This document shows, in pieces, positions 17,610-28,869 of a stretch of 64,000 bases of DNA. How positions within the stretch are numbered: position 1 is the first letter of the stretch; every line of letters starts with the position of its first letter. This DNA comes from Caulobacter sp. FWC26. Its GTDB lineage: Bacteria > Pseudomonadota > Alphaproteobacteria > Caulobacterales > Caulobacteraceae. Under the pieces are notes generated by a model, which searched no databases, was not told where the DNA came from, and worked only from the letters and a program-made list of their open reading frames with translations. A program made the translations under genes and the position numbers. Where the stretch lies: assembly GCF_002742645.2 (NCBI RefSeq), contig NZ_CP033875.1:4132001-4196000 (forward strand), in the 5' to 3' direction.

Positions 17610-18044
17610 TTAGGATTGGACTCCAAGAGACTGCATCATGCGTCCGATTTTCGCCGGAGCGGCGGGTTCTCGCGGCCACAGGTCGAAAACGGGAACGTCG
17701 ACCCCCAGAATGGACTGATACGCGGGGTCGGGCAGGCGCTCGACCCGTTCGGGCGCGTCGACGCAGCGGATGATCAGCACAATCTCGGAGAAGGCGAGCG
17801 CGGGCGCGCCGATCACGCCAACACCCCGAACCTCGATTAGTCCCGCAAGGGTTTCCGGCGCGCGGCCATAGAGGCGACCGCCAGCCGGGAAGACGACGAC
17901 CCGGTCGTCCGCCACCAGACGAAACCCCTGATCGATCGCCCGCAAGGCCAGGTCGCTCTTGCCCGAACCTGACGCCCCCTCGATCAGCGCGCCGCGCCAA
18001 AAGCCGTTCTGACGCCGAGCGATCAGGCCGCCATGGAGGATCAT
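17610..18044 (-). CDS. hprK: HPr kinase/phosphorylase, short alphaproteobacterial form
   Basis: A 144-residue protein containing only the catalytic C-terminal half of HprK. The P-loop GASGSGKS is at 23-30, DDRVVVFPAGG follows, and the conserved LIEVRGVGV segment is present. The N-terminal domain of Firmicute HprK is absent, as is usual in alphaproteobacteria. It phosphorylates HPr at Ser46, which is present in the adjacent ptsH. The ATG at 18044 overlaps the chvG stop codon in an ATGA junction, so translation is coupled to the sensor kinase gene. Confidence 0.93.
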   Translation of the reverse strand: MILHGGLIARRQNGFWRGALIEGASGSGKSDLALRAIDQGFRLVADDRVVVFPAGGRLYGRAPETLAGLIEVRGVGVIGAPALAFSEIVLIIRCVDAPERVERLPDPAYQSILGVDVPVFDLWPREPAAPAKIGRMMQSLGVQS

Positions 18045-19681
18045 TCGCGCGCGTCCGGCAGGTCGACGACGAATCGGGCGCCGACCACCGCGCCGTCGGC
18101 GTCGCGGCGGTTCTCCGCATGGATGACGCCGCCGTGCGTCTCGACGATCTGCCGCGCGATCGAAAGGCCAAGCCCCGAATTGCCGCCGAACGCCCGGCCC
18201 TTTGGCCGCGAGGTGTAGAAGCGCTCGAAGATGGTCTCCAGATTTTCGGGCGGCATCCCAGGTCCGTCGTCCTCGACCATGGCGATTAAGCGCCCGCGCG
18301 CGCGCGACAGGCTCACCCGCACCTCGCCGTCGGCGGGACTGAACGAACGCGCGTTGTCGATAAGATTTCGGAAGACCTGACCAATCGGGGTCTCGCGCCC
18401 GATCAGCACCGCCGGCTGCGCCCCATCCGCCACGCGCAGCGACACGCGCACGCTGCCGGGCGCTTCACCTGGTCGCAGCTGATTCTCATAGAGGCCTACC
18501 ACCTCGGCCAAGAGGCGCGCGAGGTCCACAGCCTTTGGCTGCTCGCGCGACAGCTCAGCGTCGAGCCGCGAGGCGTTGGAGATGTCAGTGACCAGCCGAT
18601 CCAGGCGATTGACGTCGTTCTGCAGGATGGCGAGCAGACGGGCGCGGGCGGCGGGCTCTGAGACCAGGTCCAGGGTCTCGATCGCCGAGCGGATCGAGGT
18701 CAGCGGGTTCTTGATCTCGTGCGCCACGTCGGCGGCGAAGCGCTCGATGGCGTCCATCCGCTCGGACAGGGAATGGGTCATGTCCTCGAGCGATCGCGAA
18801 AGATCGCCCAGTTCATCCTTGCGCTCTGACAGGTCCGGCAGGGAGATCGCGCGCGCGCCCTGCAGGCGAACGTGGTCGGCGGCGCGAGCCAGGCGCAGGA
18901 CCGGCACGGCGATCAGACGATGCAGCAGCACGCTGGAGACGAGGATCGCCAGCATCGCCACGGCGATGAACGGCAACAGCGCCTTGCGTTGGGCGGCGAT
19001 GATCTCGTCGACGTCGCTGGCTTCCAGCGTGAGGACGCCCAACACCGCCTTGACGTGCTGGATGGGGATCGACACCGAGACCACGCGCTCGCCGTTCTCG
19101 GCGATCCGCGTCCCGGCGACTGTGCGGCCGCGCATGGCCTCGGCGATCTCATTGTTCAGCGCCTCTTGCGCGCGCTTGGCCGTGGCGTCGTGCGCCGGCG
19201 CCTTCAGGGCGTTGTCATCCTTCTGCCCCGGCTTGCGGGCAGGCGGCAGGACCTTCCAGTCCACTCGGTCAGCGACCACGAACGAGTCCGCCAGCGCCTT
19301 GCCGTTGGCGTCAAACAGACGCGCGCGCTGCGAGCGCGGGATAAACAGCAGCTGGAAAATCTGACTGGCGGTATAGGGATCAAGCGCCGGCTCGGGTTCC
19401 CCCACCGTCGCCGACTGGTCGATGACGTTGGCGATCAGCTCGCCCTGAGTGGTGAGGCTGTCGATGCGTGCATTGACGAGGCCGTTGCGCCATTCGTTCA
19501 GAATTAGGGCCCCGACAATCACGATTGCCAAGGCCACCACGTTCAGGACGACGATCAGCCGGCCCAGCCGCGATCCGCGCGGCCAAGCGAAGCGTCGCCG
19601 ACGCTCGGCGACGCCTGGGGGGGCCGGATCAGGCTTCGCGGTAACGGTAGCCAACGCCGTACAGGGTCTCGATGGAGTCAA
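18041..19681 (-). CDS. chvG: Sensor histidine kinase ChvG
   Basis: Inner-membrane kinase of the ChvG-ChvI (ExoS-ChvI) envelope-stress system. It has two membrane spans (about 40-62 and 236-254) around a periplasmic sensor region with [19 protein letters not shown], then a HAMP domain, an H-box with His321 ([15 protein letters not shown]), an N-box with [11 protein letters not shown] and [28 protein letters not shown]-binding motifs. The start is uncertain: the frame opens with a TTG at 19681, inside the 3' end of chvI, with another TTG at 19654; both precede the first span. The stop overlaps hprK. Confidence 0.92.
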   Translation of the reverse strand: MTPSRPCTALATVTAKPDPAPPGVAERRRRFAWPRGSRLGRLIVVLNVVALAIVIVGALILNEWRNGLVNARIDSLTTQGELIANVIDQSATVGEPEPALDPYTASQIFQLLFIPRSQRARLFDANGKALADSFVVADRVDWKVLPPARKPGQKDDNALKAPAHDATAKRAQEALNNEIAEAMRGRTVAGTRIAENGERVVSVSIPIQHVKAVLGVLTLEASDVDEIIAAQRKALLPFIAVAMLAILVSSVLLHRLIAVPVLRLARAADHVRLQGARAISLPDLSERKDELGDLSRSLEDMTHSLSERMDAIERFAADVAHEIKNPLTSIRSAIETLDLVSEPAARARLLAILQNDVNRLDRLVTDISNASRLDAELSREQPKAVDLARLLAEVVGLYENQLRPGEAPGSVRVSLRVADGAQPAVLIGRETPIGQVFRNLIDNARSFSPADGEVRVSLSRARGRLIAMVEDDGPGMPPENLETIFERFYTSRPKGRAFGGNSGLGLSIARQIVETHGGVIHAENRRDADGAVVGARFVVDLPDARE

Positions 19682-20336
19682 ATTCCGGGTCGACCTGACG
19701 GAACTTCTTGCGCATGCGCTTGATGTGGCTGTCGATCGTGCGGTCGTCGACGTAGACCTGATCGTCGTAGGCGGCGTCCATCAGGTTGTCGCGGCTCTTC
19801 ACGAAGCCGGGACGCTGCGCCAGGGCCTGCAGCAGCAGGAACTCGGTGACGGTCAGACGCACCGGCTTGCCGTCCCAGAGGCTGTCGTGCCGCGCGGGGT
19901 CCAGCGTCAGCTTGCCGCGCTTCATCACCTTGGAGCCTGCGGCGCCCGCCGGGGCGGCGGCGTCTTCCTCCTCGGGGCGGGCGCGGCGCAGCACCGCCTT
20001 CACGCGCTCGAGCAGAAGACGCTGGCTGAACGGCTTGTGCATGTAGTCGTCGGCGCCGAGATTGAAGCCGAGGATCTCGTCGATCTCATCGTCCTTGGAC
20101 GTCAGCATGATCACCGGGATCTCCGATGTCTGGCGCAGGCGACGCAGCACTTCCATGCCGTCCATGCGGGGCATCTTCACGTCGAGGATCACCAGATCCG
20201 GCGGGCTGGTTTCGACCGCTTCCAGCCCGGAGGCGCCGTCGTAATAGGCCTTCACGGTGTGGCCATGGCTCTCCAGGGCGAGCGAGACCGAAGCAACGAT
20301 GTTCTCGTCGTCGTCAATGAGCGTGATGGCGGCCAT
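19629..20336 (-). CDS. chvI: Response regulator ChvI
   Basis: A 235-residue OmpR-family regulator, partner of ChvG. The receiver domain has the acidic cluster DDDEN at 8-12, phospho-acceptor Asp52 ([12 protein letters not shown]) and Lys in [14 protein letters not shown]. The C-terminal winged helix contains [21 protein letters not shown] and [17 protein letters not shown], close to the ChvI consensus. In Caulobacter this system responds to acid, DNA damage and cell-wall stress. The ATG at 20336 heads the five-gene operon; a 215-bp intergenic region separates it from a divergent gene. Confidence 0.95.
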   Translation of the reverse strand: MAAITLIDDDENIVASVSLALESHGHTVKAYYDGASGLEAVETSPPDLVILDVKMPRMDGMEVLRRLRQTSEIPVIMLTSKDDEIDEILGFNLGADDYMHKPFSQRLLLERVKAVLRRARPEEEDAAAPAGAAGSKVMKRGKLTLDPARHDSLWDGKPVRLTVTEFLLLQALAQRPGFVKSRDNLMDAAYDDQVYVDDRTIDSHIKRMRKKFRQVDPEFDSIETLYGVGYRYREA

Positions 20337-20551
20337 AGGGTCGATACGTGTCCTTCACCTTCCGTAGTCGCCCGATCCTATCGGTCGAGCGTCGCAGCTT
20401 CAACGCGCGGCGCGGCAAAGCTTTCCCTGCTTCTGGCGACGCTTTGCGGCCCGACAAAGGCGTGATTGGGGCGTTCTGTGCCGTCCCCGTTATCCTCAAC
20501 CTCACCTTAAGGTCTCGTACGCCATAGTTCAGGCTCGTGGAGCAGGTAGGC

Positions 20552-22249
20552 ATGAGCCAGGTCCATTACGAGCTTTTTGTCCGACGCAAAGTCGGCGCGC
20601 AGTGGACGCTGGAAATCGCCACGGAAAACCGCGCGCAAGCGTTGCAGGCGGCCGAGGACGTCCTGACTCAAAATCGCGCCGTCGCCGCGCGCGTGACCAA
20701 GGAAACGCTGGACCCCTCTACCGGCGAATACAAGTCGATCTCGATCTTCACCAAGGGCCTCGTCGACGGCGGCAAGCCCAAGAAGGAGGTCGAGGACCGC
20801 GACCCCCTGTGCGTCCAGCCGGCCGACCTCTACACCGCGCACGCCCGCGACCGGATCGGCCGCCTGCTGGAGGGCTGGTTGGCGCGCCATAGGGCGACAC
20901 CGTTCGAGCTGCTGCACCGGCCCGATCTCGTCGAGAAGCTGGAGGCCTCGGGCACCGACCTGCAGCACGCTCTGCAGAAGATCGCCATTCCAGAGGCCGA
21001 GGCGCGCGGACAATCCGTCCACGAGGTGATGCGTCACTTCCACGGCCTGGTTGAGCGCACGATCGCCAACCTGATGAAGGCCTTCAAGAAGGGCAGCCTG
21101 CCGGATCTGGACAAGGAAGGATTCGCCAAGGCCGCCCAACGCCTTGTCGCCGATCCCGATCGCGCGTTCCTGCTGGGCGCTGGCGTCGCCGCCTCGATCG
21201 CGCCCGCCAGCACCTGGTCGGACAAGATTGCGCGCCTGCTGGACCTGGCCGACGCCGCGCCGGAAGAAGCGCGCGCCCGCGTCGCCGCGCTGCAGGCCAT
21301 TGAGACACCCCTGGCCGAAATCATCGGCTCACGCGCAGGCATGGCCGACCTGCTGGACACCAAGGACGACTTGGGCTCGACCCTTGCGGCCATGACTCGC
21401 CTGACCGGTGGCACGGCGGTCGAGGCCTTGATCCGCATCGAGTCGAGCGTCCAGGCCTGTATGCCTGAGCTGTCGGGCACCGCGCGCCGTCTGGGCGCCT
21501 GGCTGGCGGGTGATCATTTTCCGTCCGTGCGCAAGGCGATCGCCGACCGCGTGCTCGCCGAGCTTAACGGTGTGCGCCGCCTGAAGCCCAACGACGCCGA
21601 GGCCGAGATCGAGTTCCTGCGCGCGCTGGCGATGAGCCTGACCGCAGCGGCAGGCCGGATCCTGCAGGCCGAGGATATCCAGGTCGCGTTCACCACCCGC
21701 TCCAAGACCCTGCTGAACGGTGACTTCATCGACTCCCTTCTGGGCCGCGACCGCAGCGCCCACGAAGAGATCAAGATGCTGATCCGCCTGGCCGAGAACG
21801 TGATGGGCGCGGTCAACAAGCGCAATGCGTCACGCTGGCTGAACGCCAATATCAGCGCCATGCGGTTCGAGAAGGAAATGCGCCAGGGGCCGGATTCGCC
21901 CGTAGCCAAGCTCAGCCATCTGGCGATTCTGCAGCGCTCGCTGACCCGTTCGGGTTTGGTCCGGGAAGACTATGAGCCCCTCTGCGCCAAGCTTGGCGAG
22001 ATCGGGGCCCTGATCGAGGCCGATACGCGACTCCTGACCATGCTGGTGCGCGCGCCGGCGCCGCTGCCGCATCGCCTGCAACTGCTGGCCAAACTGGCCA
22101 TGGGCGAGGCGGGACCGACCGGCCCCGTAGCCGAAAAGGCGCGGTTTGAGGCCCTGAAACTGGCCAAGGATCCCAACTCCCGCGAACAGTTGGCGAACTC
22201 CCCGCAGACCATGGACCTGATCAAGAGCTTGCTGGCCAAAGCGGCTTGA
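20552..22249 (+). CDS. Conserved protein of unknown function, 565 residues
   Basis: Not recognised. The 565-residue, mostly helical, soluble protein has no signal peptide or membrane span. The N-terminal 60 residues (HYELFVRRKVGAQWTLEIAT..., VLTQNRAVAARVTKETLDP) look like a small separate alpha/beta domain. The remainder is long runs of amphipathic helices rich in Ala, Leu, Arg and Asp with no catalytic signature. The ATG at 20552 has GGAG/AGG upstream and is preferred to the GTG at 20537. It is divergent from chvI and shares its 215-bp control region, so it could be regulated with the ChvIG system, but that is inference. Confidence 0.75.
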   Translation: MSQVHYELFVRRKVGAQWTLEIATENRAQALQAAEDVLTQNRAVAARVTKETLDPSTGEYKSISIFTKGLVDGGKPKKEVEDRDPLCVQPADLYTAHARDRIGRLLEGWLARHRATPFELLHRPDLVEKLEASGTDLQHALQKIAIPEAEARGQSVHEVMRHFHGLVERTIANLMKAFKKGSLPDLDKEGFAKAAQRLVADPDRAFLLGAGVAASIAPASTWSDKIARLLDLADAAPEEARARVAALQAIETPLAEIIGSRAGMADLLDTKDDLGSTLAAMTRLTGGTAVEALIRIESSVQACMPELSGTARRLGAWLAGDHFPSVRKAIADRVLAELNGVRRLKPNDAEAEIEFLRALAMSLTAAAGRILQAEDIQVAFTTRSKTLLNGDFIDSLLGRDRSAHEEIKMLIRLAENVMGAVNKRNASRWLNANISAMRFEKEMRQGPDSPVAKLSHLAILQRSLTRSGLVREDYEPLCAKLGEIGALIEADTRLLTMLVRAPAPLPHRLQLLAKLAMGEAGPTGPVAEKARFEALKLAKDPNSREQLANSPQTMDLIKSLLAKAA

Positions 22250-22269
22250 ACGACAGACCATCGACGATT

Positions 22270-22296
22270 GCCTGAGCACGCCTGCCCACCTCAGGC
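22270..22296. terminator. Hairpin between the 565-residue protein gene and pseC (convergent ends)
   Basis: The arms GCCTGAG (22270-22276) and CTCAGGC (22290-22296) are perfect complements with a 13-base loop, in the 60-bp gap between two convergent genes. No U tract follows, so terminator function is only possible. Confidence 0.35.
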
Positions 22297-22309
22297 GAAT
22301 GCAGACCCC

Positions 22310-24621
<2,312 letters not shown>

Positions 24622-24633
24622 TTAGAAGGCGGC

Positions 24634-25050
24634 ATGCGCCGACATCGCCTCCTGTCTCTCGCCCTGACCGTCGCCCTGGTGGCGACCCCGACGCTCGCCC
24701 CGAGCCTGGCCTGGGCCAATGAGGGCAAGAAGGAGAAGAAGGAGGCCGTCACGTACTTCGCCCTGGCCCCCATCAACGCGGTAGTCCTGCGGCGCGACGG
24801 CCGCCGAGGCGTGATGACGGTCGAGACAGGGCTGGAGATCAAGGACGCCAAGCTGATGGAACGGGCCCAGGCCTCGACCCCGAGACTTCGCGCGGCCTTC
24901 GCCCAAACCCTGATGGTCTATGCCGCCGGCCTGCGCGGCGGATCGCCCCCCGATATCGACCACATCAGCCGCGAACTACAGAAGGCCGCCGACCAGGTGT
25001 TGGGCAAGCCGGGCTCGAAGGTCATGCTCACCTCGGCGATGATCAACTAG
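24634..25050 (+). CDS. Small exported protein with a FliL-like domain pattern
   Basis: A 138-residue protein with a clear signal peptide (MRRHRLLSLAL...LAWA, cleavage near residue 28) followed by a charged GKKEKKE linker and a compact domain. That domain runs YFALAPINAVVLRR, then GVMTVETGLEIKD, a helix TPRLRAAFAQTLMVYAAGL, and ends KVMLTSAMIN. This order resembles the periplasmic domain of FliL, which is normally tethered by a membrane span and not exported by a cleavable signal. It is divergent from the flagellin-sugar genes pseB/pseC, which fits but does not prove a flagellar link. The ATG at 24634 is preceded by GAAGG. It overlaps convergent tadA by eight bases. Confidence 0.6.
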   Translation: MRRHRLLSLALTVALVATPTLAPSLAWANEGKKEKKEAVTYFALAPINAVVLRRDGRRGVMTVETGLEIKDAKLMERAQASTPRLRAAFAQTLMVYAAGLRGGSPPDIDHISRELQKAADQVLGKPGSKVMLTSAMIN

Positions 25051-25531
25051 GCTTGGCCTTTCGCCGCGCGCGAAAGAAGCTGCGCAAGAGGTCTGCGCTC
25101 TCCTCGGCCAGCACCCCGCCCGTCACCTCGGGTCGCCAGTGACAGGTGGGCTGGGCGAAGAACCTTGGTCCATGCACCACGGCGCCGCCCTTCGGGTCTT
25201 CGGCCCCAAAGACGACCCGCCCGATCCGCGCGTGACTGATCGCGCCGGCGCACATGGCGCAGGGCTCCAAGGTCACCACCAAGGTCATGCCCGTCAGCCG
25301 ATAGTTCCCGAGCTTGGCGGCCGCCGCACGCATCGCGGCGATCTCGGCGTGGGCGGTGGGGTCGTGCGCCCCGATCGGGCCGTTGCCGGCCGTCGCGATC
25401 ACTTCGCCGGTTCTTGGATCGAAGATCACCGCCCCGACCGGCGTCTCGCCCGCCGCGGCGGCTTCATGTGCGGCTGCAAGTGCGAGCCGCATCATCTGGC
25501 GGTCTTGATCCTCGCTCGCATCAGTGCGCAT
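25043..25531 (-). CDS. tadA: tRNA-specific adenosine deaminase
   Basis: Zinc enzyme that converts the wobble adenosine of tRNA-Arg(ACG) to inosine. The 162-residue protein has the cytidine-deaminase fold with H61-A-E63 (proton-shuttling Glu) and P90-C91-AM-C94 zinc ligands, plus GGAVVHGPRFF near the end, typical of TadA. The start is the ATG at 25531. The gene runs tail-to-tail with the small exported-protein gene, with an eight-base overlap, and is divergent from rluB. Confidence 0.93.
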   Translation of the reverse strand: MRTDASEDQDRQMMRLALAAAHEAAAAGETPVGAVIFDPRTGEVIATAGNGPIGAHDPTAHAEIAAMRAAAAKLGNYRLTGMTLVVTLEPCAMCAGAISHARIGRVVFGAEDPKGGAVVHGPRFFAQPTCHWRPEVTGGVLAEESADLLRSFFRARRKAKPS

Positions 25532-25581
25532 TAGAAAACAAAGCCCATCGAGAGATGCGCCCAGCCCCAGAAGGACGCGCC

Positions 25582-26805
25582 ATGACCAAACCCCACGATC
25601 CCCTGTACGAGCCCCACCTCGACGGTCAAGACGGAGATCTCGACGGCGGCCCCGGCGAGCGGGTGGCCAAGGCGCTGGCGCGGGCCGGCGTGGCCTCGCG
25701 GCGCGAGGTCGAGCGGCTGATCGAAGCGGGCCGCGTGGCCATCAACGGCAAGGTGCTGACGACCCCGGCGGTCAAGGTGAAGCCCGGAGACTTCCTCACC
25801 GTCGACGGCCAGTTGGTGGCTGAGCGCGAGCCCACGCGGATTTTCCGTTATCACAAGCCGACCGGACTGATGACCACCCACAGCGACCCCAAGGGTCGCC
25901 CAACGGTGTTCCAGACCCTGCCCAAAGACCTGCCGCGCCTGATCTCGGTCGGTCGCCTGGACTTGAACTCCGAAGGTCTGCTGCTGCTGACCAACGACGG
26001 CGAACTGTCCCGCGCGCTGGAAACGCCCAGCAACGCCTGGGTCCGCCGCTATCGCGCCCGGGCCTTCGGCGACACCACCCAGGCCAAGCTCGACACGCTC
26101 AAGGACGGGGTTACGATCGAGGGCGTCAAGTACGGCGCCATCGACGCCAAGCTCGACAAGGCCCACGAACGCGCGGGCGGCGGCAAGAACGTGTGGATCA
26201 CGGTGAGCCTGTCGGAAGGCAAGAACCGCGAGGTCCGCAAGGTGCTGGAGTCGATCGGCCTGAAGGTCAATCGCCTGATCCGCCTGTCGTACGGCCCCTT
26301 CGCTCTAGGGACCCTGGCCGCCGGCCAGATTGAGGAGGTCGGCCCGCGCGTGATCCGCGAACTGCTGGAAGGCGTCGTTTCTCCTGAGAACATGCCGACC
26401 GGTGATCGTCCCAAGTTCGTCGGGATCGCCAACCCCATCAAGGCGCCCGGCGCCGAGGGCGGCGGCGACCTTCAACGTCGGGGCGCTCCGCGTGCGGACC
26501 GCGCGATCCTGCCAGACGCGCCCGAGAAGCCGGAAAAGCCGGTCTACAAGCCCGGCTGGGCCAAACCCAAGAAGAAGACCTCGCCGCATGGTCCGGCCAA
26601 GTCCGTAGGCAAGGGTCCGGCCAAGCCCAAGCGGCCGGCGAAGTCGATCGAGACCAAGTTCATCGACGATCGCAAACCGATCGCGCGCAGCAAGACCGCG
26701 CCTCGCGTAGCCGCCAAGCCGGGGACGAAGCCCGCCGAGGGCGCAGCCCGTCGACTGTCGGAACGGCCAGCCAAACCTGGCGCGTCGCGCGGTCCCAAGC
26801 GTTAG
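25582..26805 (+). CDS. rluB: 23S rRNA pseudouridine synthase, RsuA/RluB/RluE family, with basic C-terminal tail
   Basis: Isomerises a uridine in 23S rRNA (position 2605 for RluB). An S4 RNA-binding domain (about 27-80: RVAKALARAGVASRREVERLI) is followed by the synthase domain with catalytic Asp127 in GRLDLNSEGLLLLTNDG and the EGKNREVRKVLESIGL motif. After about residue 285 comes a roughly 120-residue Lys/Pro/Arg-rich disordered tail without a fold, longer than in E. coli RluB and probably RNA-binding. The ATG at 25582 has AGAAGG upstream. RluB is the best guess; RluE/RluF-type specificity cannot be excluded. It converges on the CPBP gene with a one-base gap. Confidence 0.88.
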   Translation: MTKPHDPLYEPHLDGQDGDLDGGPGERVAKALARAGVASRREVERLIEAGRVAINGKVLTTPAVKVKPGDFLTVDGQLVAEREPTRIFRYHKPTGLMTTHSDPKGRPTVFQTLPKDLPRLISVGRLDLNSEGLLLLTNDGELSRALETPSNAWVRRYRARAFGDTTQAKLDTLKDGVTIEGVKYGAIDAKLDKAHERAGGGKNVWITVSLSEGKNREVRKVLESIGLKVNRLIRLSYGPFALGTLAAGQIEEVGPRVIRELLEGVVSPENMPTGDRPKFVGIANPIKAPGAEGGGDLQRRGAPRADRAILPDAPEKPEKPVYKPGWAKPKKKTSPHGPAKSVGKGPAKPKRPAKSIETKFIDDRKPIARSKTAPRVAAKPGTKPAEGAARRLSERPAKPGASRGPKR

Positions 26806-26806
26806 C

Positions 26807-27784
26807 TCAAGCCGTCGCCGGACTGGACAACCGCGTCCACCGGCGGAGCGCGGGCCAGCGAACCGCCAGTTCGGCGATCGCTATGAAACCGGCAAGGACA
26901 ACCAGAGCGCTCGCGATCAGTCCGACCTTGAACTCGTGGGCGGCGTCCGGTCGCGTGGTCATCGGACGCAACATCAACAGGATGACGACATTGTTGGCGG
27001 CGTGCGCCCCGATGCCCAGCTCGATGCCGCCCAAGCGCAGTGCCATCCAGGTCAGGCCGGCGCCCATGGCCGCGCGCACCAGAAAGGCGTCCAGATTCGG
27101 ATCCAGATGGATGGCCGCGAACAGCAGACCGTTCAGCGCCATCAAGGCGATCGGATTGCGGACATAGGCCGCGCTCTGCTTCAGCAGCCAGCCGCGAAAC
27201 ACCAGCTCCTCGGCGGCCGACGCCAGAACCAGCAACGCCACGGCGATCACCGCGTATAGCGAACGCCCTACAAGGTTGGGCGAGACTCGCAGGACCGGCG
27301 GGTCGATCGACTGACCGGTCAAGACCGCTGCGCCGGTCACGGCCAGCATGACCAGCCCGACCAACACCAAGCCTCCGACCATCAGGCGCCAACGCAACGG
27401 CTGGCCGTCATTGACATAATCGCGGATACGCCGGTGGTGGATCGCCCCCGCCGCCGCGACAAAGCCGATGGCGGCCCCCAGGTTGACGCCCGCCAGGGCC
27501 GCCAGGATGAAGAGCGAATCTCGTCCCGTGGGTTCGGTCAGATCTGTTTCGGAGAAAACGCGAAAGAGCTCCATGGCCGCCGAAGCGCCGTCCAGGCCGC
27601 TGACGATCAGCATGAAGACCAGGATCGCGGATAGCGCCCCCAGGAGTCCCGCCACCGCGCCGGCCAGCATTCCCGCCGGGATCGCGATGGCCGTCCGCCA
27701 CGGATCGCGGTCGAAAGGCGACAGGTCGGCCAGGAAGCGCGAACGCCTCACGGTCTCCATCAGCTCGGCCATCGCCTGTTCCAT
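26807..27784 (-). CDS. CPBP-family intramembrane glutamic endopeptidase
   Basis: A 325-residue polytopic membrane protein with about eight hydrophobic segments. The CPBP/Rce1-like (Abi) signature is present: EELVFRGWLL (Glu192, Glu193, Arg197), followed by AAIHLDPN and GAHAANNVV, which supply the other conserved His/Asn residues. Such proteins cleave substrates within the membrane; the bacterial substrates are mostly unknown. I use the ATG at 27784, although the frame extends upstream to 27871 without family-like sequence. The gene is divergent from rsmD. Confidence 0.85.
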   Translation of the reverse strand: MEQAMAELMETVRRSRFLADLSPFDRDPWRTAIAIPAGMLAGAVAGLLGALSAILVFMLIVSGLDGASAAMELFRVFSETDLTEPTGRDSLFILAALAGVNLGAAIGFVAAAGAIHHRRIRDYVNDGQPLRWRLMVGGLVLVGLVMLAVTGAAVLTGQSIDPPVLRVSPNLVGRSLYAVIAVALLVLASAAEELVFRGWLLKQSAAYVRNPIALMALNGLLFAAIHLDPNLDAFLVRAAMGAGLTWMALRLGGIELGIGAHAANNVVILLMLRPMTTRPDAAHEFKVGLIASALVVLAGFIAIAELAVRWPALRRWTRLSSPATA

Positions 27785-27898
27785 CCGTCTATTCCCGCCC
27801 TGGACTAAGAGGGGGCCGCTGCAATCTTGTAAAGCGCGCGCTTGCCGCAGCGCGCGGACGACGGCACACATCCGGTTACGACTTGTAAGGGGGCGGGC

Positions 27899-27973
27899 AT
27901 GAGCGATCAGGATTCAGGCGCGGGGCGCCTGCGCTACACGGTCGCTCCCGCGACCCAGACGCGGGCGGCCTGA
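27899..27973 (+). CDS. 24-codon upstream ORF coupled to rsmD
   Basis: A short ORF from ATG 27899 to TGA 27973, preceded by AAGGGGGCGGGC, a better ribosome-binding site than the one before rsmD. Its stop codon shares its last base with the rsmD ATG (TGATG), the classic arrangement for translational coupling. The peptide starts MSDQDSGAGRLRYTV and has no recognisable domain, so it may act only to deliver ribosomes to rsmD. Confidence 0.5.
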   Translation: MSDQDSGAGRLRYTVAPATQTRAA

Positions 27974-28539
27974 TGCGGATCGTTTCCGGCCAGTTTCGCG
28001 GCAAGGCCATCGCCGCCCCGCCCGGAGAGGCCACCCGCCCCACCTCGGACCGCGCCCGCCAAGCGGTGTTCAATATCCTGGAGCACGCCGCCTGGGCGCC
28101 TGAACTGCACGGCGCGCGGGTCATCGACGTGTTCGCTGGCTCAGGGGCTCTGGGCCTGGAGGCCCTGTCGCGCGGCGCGTCCTTCTGTCTGTTCGTGGAG
28201 ACCGACGACGCCGCGCGCGGCGCTATCCGCGAGAACATCGACGCCATGCATCTGTTCGGCGTCACGCGGGTGCATCGCCGGGACGCGACCGATCTTGGAC
28301 CGCGGCCCGCCAGCGCCGGCGAGCCGTTCAATATCGTTTTCCTCGACCCACCCTATGCCAAGGGCCTGGGCGAGAAGGCCGTGGCCGAACTGCGGACCCA
28401 TGGCTGGCTGGCCCCCGGCGCGATCCTGATGTTCGAGCGCGGGCGCGGGGAGGTCGATCCCATGCTCGACGGCTTCGAACAGATCGACGCGCGCGACTAT
28501 GGCGCCGCGCGCGTCCTGTTCTTCAAGCTGCTGGACTGA
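27973..28539 (+). CDS. rsmD: 16S rRNA (guanine(966)-N2)-methyltransferase
   Basis: Methylates G966 of 16S rRNA using S-adenosylmethionine. The 188-residue protein begins MRIVSGQFRGKAI and contains TRPTSDRARQAVFNIL, the SAM-binding FAGSGALG (54-61) and the catalytic DPPY (125-128), all standard for RsmD. The ATG at 27973 overlaps the TGA of the 24-codon upstream ORF and itself has a weak ribosome-binding site. It ends immediately before the stop of the convergent yjhX gene. Confidence 0.95.
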   Translation: MRIVSGQFRGKAIAAPPGEATRPTSDRARQAVFNILEHAAWAPELHGARVIDVFAGSGALGLEALSRGASFCLFVETDDAARGAIRENIDAMHLFGVTRVHRRDATDLGPRPASAGEPFNIVFLDPPYAKGLGEKAVAELRTHGWLAPGAILMFERGRGEVDPMLDGFEQIDARDYGAARVLFFKLLD

Positions 28540-28815
28540 TCACCACGCTCTGGCGCCGACCCGGTTGTCGAGCTGGGCGCGTAGATTGGCCAGGCCCAGC
28601 CGGGTGATGCGGTAAGGCCCGCCGTCCTGGCTGGCGATCAGCCGCTTTCGCTTCAGGGACTGAAAAACGCTGACCGTGCAGTCGGTCAGCGTCCAGCCAT
28701 CACGGGTGATGCAGTCGGCCGAGAGCACCCGGCCTTTGTCGTCACGTTCGAGTTCGATGCGGCCGCCTTGGGCCAGCGCGTGCAGCGTGCGTTGCTGCGG
28801 CTTTGAGATGTTCAA
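28540..28815 (-). CDS. yjhX: UPF0386/YjhX-family protein (TopAI-type topoisomerase I inhibitor homologue)
   Basis: A 91-residue protein starting [20 protein letters not shown] and ending [13 protein letters not shown], the YjhX/UPF0386 pattern along its whole length. In E. coli, YjhX (TopAI) inhibits topoisomerase I and is neutralised by the neighbouring acetyltransferase YjhQ. No yjhQ-like gene is next to this copy (the only GNAT in the window is 14 kb away), so it is an orphan and its activity here is uncertain. I start at the TTG at 28815, which gives the family N-terminus; the GTG at 28869 would add 18 residues. It ends head-to-head with the rsmD stop. Confidence 0.85.
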   Translation of the reverse strand: MNISKPQQRTLHALAQGGRIELERDDKGRVLSADCITRDGWTLTDCTVSVFQSLKRKRLIASQDGGPYRITRLGLANLRAQLDNRVGARAW

Positions 28816-28869
28816 GGGATTGTCCGAGAGATCGAGGCGTACGATCGCGCTTCCACCGGCGGGAAGCAC

